Assembly: GCF_032813545.1 (NCBI RefSeq)
Contig: NZ_CP136520.1
Coordinates: forward strand, 4,582,001 to 4,646,000
Direction of reading: 5' to 3'
Source: Nodosilinea sp. E11
GTDB taxonomy: Bacteria; Cyanobacteriota; Cyanobacteriia; Phormidesmidales; Phormidesmidaceae
DNA: 64,000 nucleotides
Position 1 is the stretch's first letter; the number at the start of each line of letters is the position of its first letter. The notes under the pieces were generated by a model. That model did not search any database and was not told where the DNA came from. It worked only from the letters and a program-made list of their open reading frames with translations. The translations under genes and the position numbers were made by a program. Shown here piece by piece: positions 25,754 through 33,989 of the stretch.

Positions 25754-28700
25754 TCAATCGACCCCCTCAATGGGCGCAAAGCCCTGACGCTGGACGTTTT
25801 CGCTGACGTGGCGAGGTTCTAGAAATTGCAGCAGGTAGTCGGGGCCGCCCGCTTTAGAGCCGACGCCTGACATCTTGAAGCCGCCGAAGGGTTGGCGGGA
25901 GACAATCGCCCCCGTGATCCCTCGGTTGATGTAGATATTGCCTACTGCCAGCTCGTTTTGCACCCGCTCGATGTGCGACGGCGTGCGCGAGTAGAGGCCG
26001 CCCGTCAGCCCGTAGTCGGTGTCGTTGGCGATGCGGAGAGCATCGTCAAAGTCTTGAGCTTTGATCACCGCGAGAACTGGGCCAAAGATTTCTTCTTGGG
26101 CAATGACGGCATCGGGGGGCACGTCGGTAAACACCGTTGGCCCGACAAAGTAGCCGTCGGTGGGGGTGGGCATCTCCAGGGCCAGGGTGGCTTCGGCCTT
26201 GCCTTTTTCGATGTACTCCTTGATTTTGGCCTGGGCATTGGCGTCGATCACCGGGCCGACTTTGGTGCTGGCCTTGACCGCTTCGCCCACATTGAGGGAG
26301 CGGGTGGCCTCGATCAGCCGATTGACAAAGGTGTCGTAGACCGAAGCGACAACAATGGCGCGGGAGCAGGCCGAGCATTTCTGGCCGCTGTAGCCAAAGG
26401 CGGAGTAGACCACGCCCTGGACGGCCTGATCTAAATCGGCGCTCTCGTCGATGATGATGGCGTTTTTGCCGCCCATCTCAGCGATCACCCGCTTGAGGTG
26501 GCGCTGGCCGGGTCGCCACTGGGCGGCTTCGGCGTAGATGCGGCAGCCCACCTCGCGGGAGCCGGTAAAGGCAATCAGGTGCACATCGGGGTGATTGACC
26601 AGGTGCGCCCCTACGGTAGAACCTCGGGCGGGCAGGTACTGGAACACGCCGGGGGGTAGGCCCGCTTCGATCAGAATTTCGGCGATCTTGGCGGCGATCA
26701 CGGCGGAGTTTTCGGCGGGCTTGAGAATGGTGCAGTTGCCCGTGGCCAGGGCGGCGACGGTCATACCCGTGGCGATCGCCAGCGGGAAGTTCCAGGGTGA
26801 GATCACCACCGCAATGCCCATGGGGAAGTAGCGGTAGCGGTTGGTTTCACCGGGGTAGTCGTAGGCGTAGCCCGCGTCGAGCCGCTCCATTTCGTCGGCA
26901 TAGTAGCGGCAGAAGTCGATCGCCTCCGAGACTTCGGGGTCGGCCTGGCCCAGGGGCTTACCCACCTCGTAAACCATCCAGGCATTGAGTTCGTGGCGGC
27001 GCGCTTCCATCAGGTCGGCGGCGCGGCGGAGAATGGCACCTCGCTCTGTGGCTGGGGTCGCAGCCCAGGCGGGGAAGGCGGCTTTGGCCGCTGCGATCGC
27101 CCCATCGGCCTGCTGCTGACTCGCTAGACCCAGCTTACCGACCAGCTCCGCTGGCTTCGAGGGGTTCACCGAGTCAGCAGTGGCCTCAGTATCCACCGCC
27201 TCGCCATTGATAATCGGGTTGTAGCGCTGGCCCAGCTGGGCTTGGACGGTCTTGAGCGCTTCGGTGGCCTGGGCGCGTTTGGTGACCAGGGCAAAGTCGA
27301 GGTCGGGGGCGTTGGGGTAGGGGGTGGGGGGTAGGGGGTGCTGGGCGTGTCCAGGGGCATCTTCTGCGGCAAACTCCGGGGCGGCCAGCAAGGTTTCTAC
27401 GGCCACGTCTTCCTGGTTTTGCCGCAGGAAGGAGCTGTTGGCGGTGTTCTCCAGCAGGCGGCGAATCAGGTACGACATGCCGGGGATGAGTTCGCCAAAG
27501 GGGGAGTAGACCCGCACGCGGTAGCCTTTGTCGGCCAGAGTTTTGGCCAGTTTGTCGGCCATGCCGTAGAGCACTTGCAGCTCGATATTGCGGCGGGGAA
27601 TGGCCAGTTCTTCGGCGATCGCCATGGCGTAGGCCTGCGACCTGACGTTATGACTACCAATCGCTGCATACAAATACTGATGATTTTCTAGCAGCAGCCG
27701 GGTCATGCGCTCAAAGTTGGCGTCGGTGGAGACTTTCTGGCTGTAGACCGGGGCGGGCCAGCCGTTCTGCCGGGCGGTGATCGTCTCTTGATCCCAATAG
27801 GCTCCTTTGACCAGGCGCACGGTGACGGGGGTGCCCCGGTTCTTGGCCCACAGCACTAGATCCTTGAGGTCGTTGTAGCTGTCTTGCAGGTAGGCTTGCA
27901 GGGTGACCCCCAGATCGTCGCGTTGGCGAAACTCGGCCTCCATCAAAATGTCTTTGAGAATCGACAGGGTTAGCGCCTTGTAGCGGTATTGCTCCATGTC
28001 GAAGTGAACGGCGACGCCGAGTTCATTGGCGCGGCGCAGCAGGGTGCGAATATGCTCACTCACCTTGGCCCGGCTGCCCTCGGCATCGAGCGGGTCAAAC
28101 TGGGAGTAAAAAGCGGTGAGCTTGACCGAGACCTGAACTTTGGCCAGTTCCTTGCCGTCAGCTACATCAATAGCGTCTACGGTCTTCCAGTTCTTCGCCG
28201 CCGCCGACAGCTGCTCCATTAAATCCAGGTAGCGCTGGAGGTAGGCCTGGGCCTCTGCCTCGGTGATCACCGCCTCGCCGAGCAAGTCCATGGTGAAGGT
28301 GAGCTTGTCCTTGCGCATGCGCTCGATCGCCTTGATCGCCTTCTCGATGGTCTCGCCGGAGATGTAGCGGTAAGCCAGGGTTTCAACAGCGGGGGCAACG
28401 GTGGTGGCAGCGAGCTGACCGGGCACCGAGTCGGGGTTGGTGAAATTCAGCAGTCCTTTCAAAGCACTGGGCAGCTCGACCTCGTCTGCCGACAGATACT
28501 CTTGCAGGTGACGGGCGATCTCAGGCTTGCTGCGCAGGGCGGGCAGGGCGTCGATGAAGCGAAACAGCTGCACTTTGAGGCCAGGGTTGCCCATGGCGAA
28601 GTCCATAATTTTGTCGTCCCAGCGCATCTGATCGCGCATCTGGGCGAAGAGATTTTTTTTCTCGCGGGTGGCGGCCAGCAGGGCGGTGGCGATCGCCAGG

Positions 28701-28756
28701 GTCTTGGCTTCGTACTGTAGCGGGTCGGTCTGAGGCTTGATTGCGGGGGCTACCAC
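25754..28756 (-). CDS. putA: Bifunctional proline dehydrogenase / glutamate-semialdehyde dehydrogenase
   Basis: The 1000-residue enzyme oxidises proline to glutamate in two steps. The N-terminal half is an FAD-dependent proline dehydrogenase barrel (AVHFDMEQYRYK, VTVRLVKGAYWDQE, IGSHNVRSQAYA and RRLLENTANSSFLRQ). The C-terminal half is an NAD-dependent aldehyde dehydrogenase with SPWNFPLAI, the general base in AEMGGKNAII and the nucleophile in SGQKCSACSR. No N-terminal DNA-binding domain is present, as expected for cyanobacterial PutA. The domain linker carries a Pro-rich stretch (HPLPPTPYPNAP) encoded by G/T-rich spacer-like DNA, similar to the linker insertion of the exporter at 0.6 kb. The enzyme feeds proline into glutamate and respiratory electron transport. 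Confidence 0.93.
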   Translation of the reverse strand: MVAPAIKPQTDPLQYEAKTLAIATALLAATREKKNLFAQMRDQMRWDDKIMDFAMGNPGLKVQLFRFIDALPALRSKPEIARHLQEYLSADEVELPSALKGLLNFTNPDSVPGQLAATTVAPAVETLAYRYISGETIEKAIKAIERMRKDKLTFTMDLLGEAVITEAEAQAYLQRYLDLMEQLSAAAKNWKTVDAIDVADGKELAKVQVSVKLTAFYSQFDPLDAEGSRAKVSEHIRTLLRRANELGVAVHFDMEQYRYKALTLSILKDILMEAEFRQRDDLGVTLQAYLQDSYNDLKDLVLWAKNRGTPVTVRLVKGAYWDQETITARQNGWPAPVYSQKVSTDANFERMTRLLLENHQYLYAAIGSHNVRSQAYAMAIAEELAIPRRNIELQVLYGMADKLAKTLADKGYRVRVYSPFGELIPGMSYLIRRLLENTANSSFLRQNQEDVAVETLLAAPEFAAEDAPGHAQHPLPPTPYPNAPDLDFALVTKRAQATEALKTVQAQLGQRYNPIINGEAVDTEATADSVNPSKPAELVGKLGLASQQQADGAIAAAKAAFPAWAATPATERGAILRRAADLMEARRHELNAWMVYEVGKPLGQADPEVSEAIDFCRYYADEMERLDAGYAYDYPGETNRYRYFPMGIAVVISPWNFPLAIATGMTVAALATGNCTILKPAENSAVIAAKIAEILIEAGLPPGVFQYLPARGSTVGAHLVNHPDVHLIAFTGSREVGCRIYAEAAQWRPGQRHLKRVIAEMGGKNAIIIDESADLDQAVQGVVYSAFGYSGQKCSACSRAIVVASVYDTFVNRLIEATRSLNVGEAVKASTKVGPVIDANAQAKIKEYIEKGKAEATLALEMPTPTDGYFVGPTVFTDVPPDAVIAQEEIFGPVLAVIKAQDFDDALRIANDTDYGLTGGLYSRTPSHIERVQNELAVGNIYINRGITGAIVSRQPFGGFKMSGVGSKAGGPDYLLQFLEPRHVSENVQRQGFAPIEGVD

Positions 28757-29061
28757 GGTGAGTTCTCCTTATTCCCTTAGCTCTATCTTGAGCGAAAAAA
28801 GCCGGGTTAAGCCACCGTGTCAAGATTCTATGGGAGATCGCTCAGCTAGGCTACGCCAAAGCCAGGGTGTTCTCGCACTTTGGGAGCTTGAAAGGTTAAT
28901 ACTTGGAGCGTTTTTTCTGAAATCTTGCGCCATTATTCTAGGGTTTCCATTCAAGTATTTCCTTAGTTGTTTAAGGCCCGTTTGGGTTGATCAACCCCAT
29001 GAAAGTCGGTCTACATTGGTATACAGGCTGAAGACGCCTTGTAAGATTCAACATTTTATTC
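28757..29061. promoter_or_regulatory. Divergent spacer between putA and the TPR gene
   Basis: About 300 bases that must hold the promoters of putA and of the TPR gene. I see no strong operator, riboswitch or repeat in it. Confidence 0.4.
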
Positions 29062-29589
29062 ATGACTGACGACACCCGCGATCGCGCCAAAACCCACTTT
29101 GCCCAGGGCCAAGCCGCCTTTGAGCGAGGCAGCTACCGCGAGGCGGTGGAGTGCTTTGAAGAAGCGGTGCAGCTGGCCAAGGCCGCTACCCCCCTGGGGG
29201 GTGAGATTCAGACCTGGCTGGTGAATGCCTACAGCGCCGTGGGCAAGCAGCAAGAAGCCGTTGCCCTCTGCCAGGCCCTGGCCCGACACCCCGACCTCGA
29301 CACCCGCAAGCAGGGCAAAAATTTGCTCTATATCTTGCAAGCGCCCCAACTCCAGCGCCCCACCAACTGGATGACCGAGATCCCCGATCTAGATGCGATC
29401 GCAGAGGGCGGCGGCAAAAATCTGGGGTCCTCGGGCTATAGCACCACGACCTCTAAGCCGCGATCGCGCCCCAAGCCCGAAGAGCCGCCCATCGACCCCA
29501 GCTTGATCAATCGCGGCGACAACGGCTTTTTGTGGGCGGCGCTGGTGGGCATTGCCCTGGTGCTGGGCGGGCTGCTGTGGCTGAGCTGA
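29062..29589 (+). CDS. TPR protein with C-terminal membrane anchor
   Basis: The 175-residue protein has two to three tetratricopeptide-like repeats near its N-terminus (AKTHFAQGQAAFERGSYREA; LVNAYSAVGKQQEAVALCQAL). A Pro/Ser/Lys-rich linker and one C-terminal membrane helix (GFLWAALVGIALVLGGLLWL) complete it. The TPR part faces the cytoplasm if the tail is inserted as a tail anchor. I recognise it as a conserved cyanobacterial hypothetical type with no assigned function. It precedes the PhnD-like gene by about 90 bases on the same strand. Protein-protein interaction is the expected role of the repeats. Confidence 0.78.
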   Translation: MTDDTRDRAKTHFAQGQAAFERGSYREAVECFEEAVQLAKAATPLGGEIQTWLVNAYSAVGKQQEAVALCQALARHPDLDTRKQGKNLLYILQAPQLQRPTNWMTEIPDLDAIAEGGGKNLGSSGYSTTTSKPRSRPKPEEPPIDPSLINRGDNGFLWAALVGIALVLGGLLWLS

Positions 29590-29681
29590 CCCCCCAGAGA
29601 ATCCCTGGGGAAGGGCATTGCGTTAGGTAGGATCCGCCCTCTATGATTTAGAGCTGCTGTTTTAGACGTTAGTTAACAACT

Positions 29682-30620
29682 ATGGTGAGCATTCGCCGTT
29701 CATGGATTGTGGGGGTATCGAGCCTCTTGCTGCTATTGCCTTTGGGAGCCTGTGGCACCTCTGAGCCAGAGCAGGGTACCGCTGGGGAAGCAACCACCAG
29801 CACCATTCCCCTCACCGCCGGGGCGATTCCTGACCAAGACCCGGAGCTGCTTCAGCGTCTCTACAGCAAGCTGGCCGACTACCTGGAGGCCGAACTGGGC
29901 GTGCCGGTGGAGTATAGGCCTGTGACCGACTATGCCGCCGCCGTCACCGCCTTTCGGGTAGGCGATCTAGATTTGGTCTGGTTTGGCGCGCTGACTGGGG
30001 TGCAGGCGCGGCTTCAGCTGCCGGGGGCAGAGGCGATCGCCCAGCGCGACATTGACGAGCAGTTCCACAGTATTTTCATCGCCAACGCCGACAGCGGCAT
30101 TGCCGAAATTCAAGAGATCAGCGACCTGGCCCAGCTCAAGGGCCGCACCTTTACCTTTGGCAGCGAGTCGTCGACTTCGGGGCGGCTGATGCCCCAGGCC
30201 TACCTAGAGCAGGCCGGAGTCGATGTGGAGAACGATTTTCGCGGCGAGGTGGGCTTTTCAAGCAACCACGACGCCATTCTCAAGCTGGTGGAGGCAGGTA
30301 CCTACGAGGTGGGTGTGCTCAATGAGCAGGTGTGGATCGACCGGCTGGCCGCTGGTGAAGTAGACACCGAGAAGGTGGTGCAGATCTGGCGCACCCCGCC
30401 TTACTACAACTACCACTGGGTGATCAGCCCCGAGGTGGATGAGCGCTACGGCGAAGGGTTTTCTGAGCGGGTGCAGGCAGCGCTACTGGCCCTCGACCCG
30501 GCGGTGCCCGAGCACAAGGAAATTCTCGACCTGTTTGGGGCCGAGCGGTTTATTGTCACCAATAACGAAAACTACGCCGAAATTGAAGCTGTGGGCCGCA
30601 AAATCGGCAAGATTCAGTGA
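29682..30620 (+). CDS. PhnD-like lipoprotein (phosphonate/selenate-type ABC receptor)
   Basis: A lipoprotein signal peptide (SSLLLLLPLGAC) anchors this 312-residue periplasmic binding protein at its Cys. The fold is that of the phosphate/phosphite/phosphonate receptor family (PhnD). LDLVWFGALTGVQARL, FTFGSESSTSGRLMP and SSNHDAILKLVEAGTYEVGV match the subgroup often labelled putative selenate receptor. The ligand is therefore an oxyanion or phosphonate and cannot be named from sequence. Its stop codon overlaps the GTG start of the ATPase gene, so the two are translationally coupled. The usual third gene, a PhnE permease, is missing. Confidence 0.85.
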   Translation: MVSIRRSWIVGVSSLLLLLPLGACGTSEPEQGTAGEATTSTIPLTAGAIPDQDPELLQRLYSKLADYLEAELGVPVEYRPVTDYAAAVTAFRVGDLDLVWFGALTGVQARLQLPGAEAIAQRDIDEQFHSIFIANADSGIAEIQEISDLAQLKGRTFTFGSESSTSGRLMPQAYLEQAGVDVENDFRGEVGFSSNHDAILKLVEAGTYEVGVLNEQVWIDRLAAGEVDTEKVVQIWRTPPYYNYHWVISPEVDERYGEGFSERVQAALLALDPAVPEHKEILDLFGAERFIVTNNENYAEIEAVGRKIGKIQ

Positions 30621-31363
30621 GCCCATCGCCAGTGTTTCAGCTAGAGCAGGTGAGTTGTCGGTTTGGGACGGTGACGGCCTTGACCGATTGCAGCCTGAGC
30701 ATTTTGCCAGGCGAGCGGGTGGCGCTGATTGGCCCTAGCGGGGCGGGCAAGAGCACGCTGCTGAGTCTGCTCAACGGCAGCCAGGTGCCGACTCTGGGGC
30801 GGGTGGTGATCATGGGGCAGGATGTCAGCCGTCTAAATGTTAGAAAACGACGGCGAATTCAGCAGCTGGTGGGTACCGTCTACCAGCAGCACCACCTGGT
30901 GGGCAATCTGGCGGTGATTCACAACGTCAATGCGGGGCAGCTAGGCCGCTGGCCGCTGCCCAAAGCCCTGTGGTCGCTCGTGTGGCCCCAAAATGTAGAC
31001 GCCGCCGCCCATGCTTTAGCCCAGGTGGGCATTGCCGACAAGCTCTATGCCCGCACCGATCGCCTCTCGGGCGGGCAGCAGCAGCGAGTGGCCCTAGCGC
31101 GGGTGCTGCTGCAAGACCCGGCGGCGATTTTGGCGGATGAGCCGATTTCGAGCGTTGACCCCGAGCGATCGCGTGCGCTAATGGATCTGCTGCGTCAGCT
31201 CAGTGAAACCACCGGCAAAACCCTGGTGATCAGCCTGCATGAGGTGGAGTTTGCGGTTAAGTACTGCGATCGCATCATCGGCCTGCGCCAGGGACAAATT
31301 TTGTTTGATGCCCCAGCGCAGGCGATCACTAAAGCGATGATGACCAGCCTTTACCAGCTCTAA
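30617..31363 (+). CDS. PhnC-like ABC transporter ATP-binding protein
   Basis: The 248-residue ATPase has Walker A GPSGAGKST, Q-loop region VYQQHHLV, signature LSGGQQQRVALAR, Walker B AAILADEPISSVDP and the switch His in ISLHEVEF. It is of the PhnC type and is expected to energise uptake of the ligand bound by the PhnD-like lipoprotein. The GTG start at 30617 overlaps the preceding stop codon by four bases (GTGA). The next element is a palindromic repeat, then a gene on the other strand, so no permease follows. The pair may use a permease encoded elsewhere or be a relic. Confidence 0.88.
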   Translation: MSPSPVFQLEQVSCRFGTVTALTDCSLSILPGERVALIGPSGAGKSTLLSLLNGSQVPTLGRVVIMGQDVSRLNVRKRRRIQQLVGTVYQQHHLVGNLAVIHNVNAGQLGRWPLPKALWSLVWPQNVDAAAHALAQVGIADKLYARTDRLSGGQQQRVALARVLLQDPAAILADEPISSVDPERSRALMDLLRQLSETTGKTLVISLHEVEFAVKYCDRIIGLRQGQILFDAPAQAITKAMMTSLYQL

Positions 31364-31364
31364 T

Positions 31365-31466
31365 ACCAAATCCTGGTTAGCTACGCCCCGGTTCAGCCGG
31401 GCGCATGCCATGCGCTCCTGCGGGTTGGCCTTTTAGGACTCGGGGTTTTGTGAGTCGGATTTGGTA
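31365..31466. repeat. Palindromic dispersed repeat, copy B, with TACCAAATCC ends
   Basis: This copy matches 8525-8598 from 31386 on, with 30 identical leading bases. It is bounded by the inverted ends TACCAAATCC (31365) and GGATTTGGTA (31457-31466), which suggests a complete miniature element. It starts two bases after the stop codon of the PhnC-like gene, where a permease gene would be expected. Confidence 0.78.
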
Positions 31467-31526
31467 TAGGGAGATGTTTGAGCAAGCAACTATGGCTGTA
31501 GCCAGTCTGGTGTCGTTATAGTGTGG

Positions 31527-32393
31527 CTAAACTGTTGCAAACTCAGGGGTAACCAGGGTTTCTGCCCCGGCTAGGGGCACGGCGGCATAGACTTCGGCAG
31601 AATTGTTTGGGCTTTCAATGAGCTTGACCTTGTGCAGGCTGGCTCCGAGGTCTGCGATCGGGCTTTGCAGCAGGTCGCGGATATGGACAGCAATATTTTC
31701 GGCGGTGGGTACCACCTCAGCGAAGTAGGGGATGTCTTTGTTGAGAAAGGTGTGGTCGAAGGGCTCGACGACGTGCTCGTCGATGGCGGCCTGGAGGGCG
31801 ACTAAATCGACCAGCATGCCGGTGCGATCGTCAATCTGACCCTTGACGGTCACCTCCAGATGATAATTGTGGCCGTGACCATGGGGGCGAGCGCACTTGC
31901 CATAGATCTCGCAGTTCTCTTCATAGCTGAGGCGCGGCGAGGCCAGGCGGTGGGCGGCGCTGAAGTGAGTGCTGACGGTGAGAAAAGCTTCCATGGCATT
32001 ACCTGAGTAGTCGGACCAGAGTTCGGGGTGTTCGAAGAGCTGAATGTTGACGATGGGAAGATAGGGGGCGAGGCGATCCCAAATCACCTTGGCGATAAAT
32101 TCGGTGGTGGGCAGGGTGCGCTGAAACTCTGGCCAGACGTCGTTGAGGTAGGAAAAATCGAGCTGGGCCGTGACTTCTTTTTTGATCACGTGCTTGACGT
32201 CGGAGAGGTTGAGCACCATACCGTATTCATCGAGGTCGCCTGCCATCGCTACGTAGAGCACGTAGTTGTGGCCGTGGCCAGGAAAATTGGTGCAAGGGCC
32301 AAATCGCTGGGCGTTTTCGGCGTCGCTCAGGTCACTTAGCCAGTAGCGATGGCTGGCTGAAAACTGCGCTCGGCGATTGATAATGCATTTCAT
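31527..32393 (-). CDS. Tandem 6-pyruvoyl-tetrahydropterin synthase/QueD-fold protein
   Basis: The 288 residues hold two PTPS/QueD folds in tandem. The first has FSASHRYW, GPCTNFPGHGHNY and a later FEHPE. The second has HFSAAHRL, KCARPHGHGHNY, FDHTFLNKD and IESPNNSAE. Zinc-binding histidines appear in both. The second keeps the Asp-His of the catalytic relay (FDHTFLN), whereas the first reads LDFSYLN and lacks that His, so the N-terminal unit may be structural. The family makes 6-carboxytetrahydropterin for queuosine or acts in pterin synthesis. Fused forms occur in cyanobacteria; whether this one serves queuosine or pterin glycosides is open. Confidence 0.85.
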   Translation of the reverse strand: MKCIINRRAQFSASHRYWLSDLSDAENAQRFGPCTNFPGHGHNYVLYVAMAGDLDEYGMVLNLSDVKHVIKKEVTAQLDFSYLNDVWPEFQRTLPTTEFIAKVIWDRLAPYLPIVNIQLFEHPELWSDYSGNAMEAFLTVSTHFSAAHRLASPRLSYEENCEIYGKCARPHGHGHNYHLEVTVKGQIDDRTGMLVDLVALQAAIDEHVVEPFDHTFLNKDIPYFAEVVPTAENIAVHIRDLLQSPIADLGASLHKVKLIESPNNSAEVYAAVPLAGAETLVTPEFATV

Positions 32394-32636
32394 AGGAGCC
32401 AGAACCCCCTAGGGCTACGGTGGTCACGTTAAGCAACCGTTACATAACCAGCATAGTTTAAATTGCTTGCCCTTGAGAGATGGCCAAGTACGGGCGATCG
32501 CTGGGTTGAAAAAGTAAAGATTTGCAGTGATGCGATCGCATCCCTTACGGCTCAAACCCTTGCCAGGCTAGCTGTTCCCTTCGATAGATATCTGTTTAAA
32601 TTAAATGACATGGCTTGCTGACATCAGGGAGATTTA

Positions 32637-32650
32637 GTAAAATTGAATAC
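32637..32650 (+). promoter_or_regulatory. NtcA box upstream of the second glutamine riboswitch
   Basis: GTAAAATTGAATAC is a perfect GTA-N8-TAC NtcA box. It ends 12 bases before the riboswitch, nearly the same spacing as the twin at 11358. The shared sequence ATACAGAAA after both boxes suggests a common -10/start layout and repression by NtcA. Confidence 0.75.
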
Positions 32651-32662
32651 AGAAAGTACGTT

Positions 32663-32743
32663 GACGTTCATCTGAGGCCACCTGGGGCAAGCACCCGGCA
32701 GCGCCCTAGACGGAAGTAAGGAGATCACTCCCGAAGGAACGCA
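32663..32743 (+). promoter_or_regulatory. Glutamine riboswitch upstream of the DUF4278 gene
   Basis: The aptamer blocks are CGTTCATC (32665), GACGGAAGTA (32709) and CCCGAAGGAACGC (32730). CGTTC pairs with GAACG (P1), and GGAG/CTCC closes the stem between the last two blocks. Glutamine binding is expected to allow translation of the gene that starts 47 bases later. It is shorter than the copy at 11382 in the variable part. Confidence 0.88.
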
Positions 32744-32790
32744 CCCTGCTTAGGCAGTTTGTTAAATCCTTTGTCAACAGGAGGCGTGAC

Positions 32791-33207
32791 ATGAAACTTT
32801 GCTATCGCGGCGTAGATTACGATTACAACCCGCCTTCTCTCGAAGTGCGCGAGAGTGAGATCACCGGACGTTACCGGGGTCGTCCCATGAAATTCTCCTA
32901 CGTTAGCCATTTGCCCGTAACTCAACCCATTGGCAACTATACCTATCGTGGAGTCGCCTACAGCACCAATTGCCACGGGCAAGTGCAGTCTCCCGAGGCT
33001 GTTGCCCAACGCCAGCCGGTGTTTCAGCCTGGGCGCGTGACGATGGATACGGGGCTAAAGGCTCGGCGGCATCTGTTGAGAGAAGCTGCCTATGCCCACC
33101 GCATCAACATTCAGCAGTCTATTCAGCATCGGATTGAAGTGGCTCGCTCCCAGGGCAATGACCAGCTGCTACAGCAGCTTGAAGAAGAGCTGCATCAGTT
33201 GGCGTAG
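32791..33207 (+). CDS. DUF4278-domain protein (PirA-related)
   Basis: The 138-residue protein begins with the DUF4278 signature MKLCYRGVDYDYNPP, followed by GRYRGRPMKF and TYRGVAYST. A basic, helical C-terminal half (HRINIQQSIQHRIEVARSQG) follows. The Synechocystis protein PirA belongs to this domain family; it binds the PII protein and tunes arginine synthesis when nitrogen is abundant. This protein is more than twice as long, so an identical role is not certain. AGGAGG lies 7 bases before ATG 32791. The NtcA box and glutamine riboswitch upstream place it firmly in nitrogen control. A textbook terminator ends the unit. Confidence 0.85.
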   Translation: MKLCYRGVDYDYNPPSLEVRESEITGRYRGRPMKFSYVSHLPVTQPIGNYTYRGVAYSTNCHGQVQSPEAVAQRQPVFQPGRVTMDTGLKARRHLLREAAYAHRINIQQSIQHRIEVARSQGNDQLLQQLEEELHQLA

Positions 33208-33248
33208 GCTTGCGCTATTTTGCTTTGTGCTGTAGCTGGAGCAGTGAG

Positions 33249-33277
33249 GGACACCCGAAACGGGTGTCCTTTTTTTT
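33249..33277 (+). terminator. Rho-independent terminator of the DUF4278 gene
   Basis: A perfect 9-base-pair stem (GGACACCCG and CGGGTGTCC, loop AAA) is followed by eight T residues. Confidence 0.93.
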
Positions 33278-33370
33278 GGACCTTTTGTATGAAACGCGTG
33301 CGTTTGGGCAACGCCTCCGATGTTGGGCAGGCGATAGGGGAATGACTGGATGAGCTGGTTGCAGGGAGGA

Positions 33371-33850
33371 CTATGGCTGAAACCGAGCGATCGCGCCGAG
33401 GGTTGCTTGGGTGGCCGTCACATAGTCTTGGGGGGCTAACCATAGCATTAGACCGCGCTTGCCCGCCGATACGGCTATCCTGTCAAACCTGAGCATTGAG
33501 TCATCCCCATAGACTGGGTAGACCTTTTTGGTGCCCAACGCGGTAACGCCACCGCGAATGTAGCCAGTCAGGGGCTGCACGTCTTTGAGCGGCACGGTGT
33601 CGGTTTTGCGATCGCCCGCTAGCACCGCCAACGCTTTTAGGTCGAGCTGGGCGCTGCCAGGAATAACCGCCAGACAGACACCCTTGCGATCGCCCTTGGT
33701 TACCAGCGTCTTAAACACCTGCTCCGGCGGCAGGCCCAATTTTTCGGCGGTGCTTTCTGCCGCCAGGTCATCGGGGTCAACCTCGTACTCTAGAATCTCA
33801 TAGGGCAGCTTGAGGCGGTCGAGCAGGCGGGCGGCGTTGGTTTTGCTCAC
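33371..33850 (-). CDS. ybaK: YbaK/EbsC-family Cys-tRNA(Pro) deacylase
   Basis: The 159-residue protein is a single YbaK/aminoacyl-tRNA editing domain. It shows KTLVTKGDRKGVCLAVIPG, LDLKALAVLAG and GYIRGGVTALGTKK, with the Gly-X-X-X-Pro region (GSAQLD and neighbours) used for substrate binding. It hydrolyses Cys wrongly attached to tRNA-Pro and is cytoplasmic. It is divergent from asnS, sharing a spacer with repeats. Length and motifs are standard for the family. Confidence 0.9.
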   Translation of the reverse strand: MSKTNAARLLDRLKLPYEILEYEVDPDDLAAESTAEKLGLPPEQVFKTLVTKGDRKGVCLAVIPGSAQLDLKALAVLAGDRKTDTVPLKDVQPLTGYIRGGVTALGTKKVYPVYGDDSMLRFDRIAVSAGKRGLMLWLAPQDYVTATQATLGAIARFQP

Positions 33851-33905
33851 AGGGGTAGACAGGGGTAGACAGGGATTGAGATTTTGATCGGCCAGATGAT
33901 TGGGT

Positions 33906-33986
33906 AAAGGTTTAAGGTTTAAGGTGTAAGACCCAGGGTTTCACCTTGTACCTTACACCTTGAACCCTTTACCTTAAACCTCTACT
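33906..33986. repeat. Imperfect inverted repeat in the asnS leader
   Basis: GGTTTAAGGTTTAAGGTGTA (33909) is followed, after a spacer, by CTTACACCTTGAACC and CTTTACCTTAAACC. These fold into a long imperfect hairpin directly before the asnS start. The type (AAGGTTTAAGG) is a usual spacer repeat, but its place in the 5' leader could affect expression. Confidence 0.6.
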
Positions 33987-33989
33987 GCT

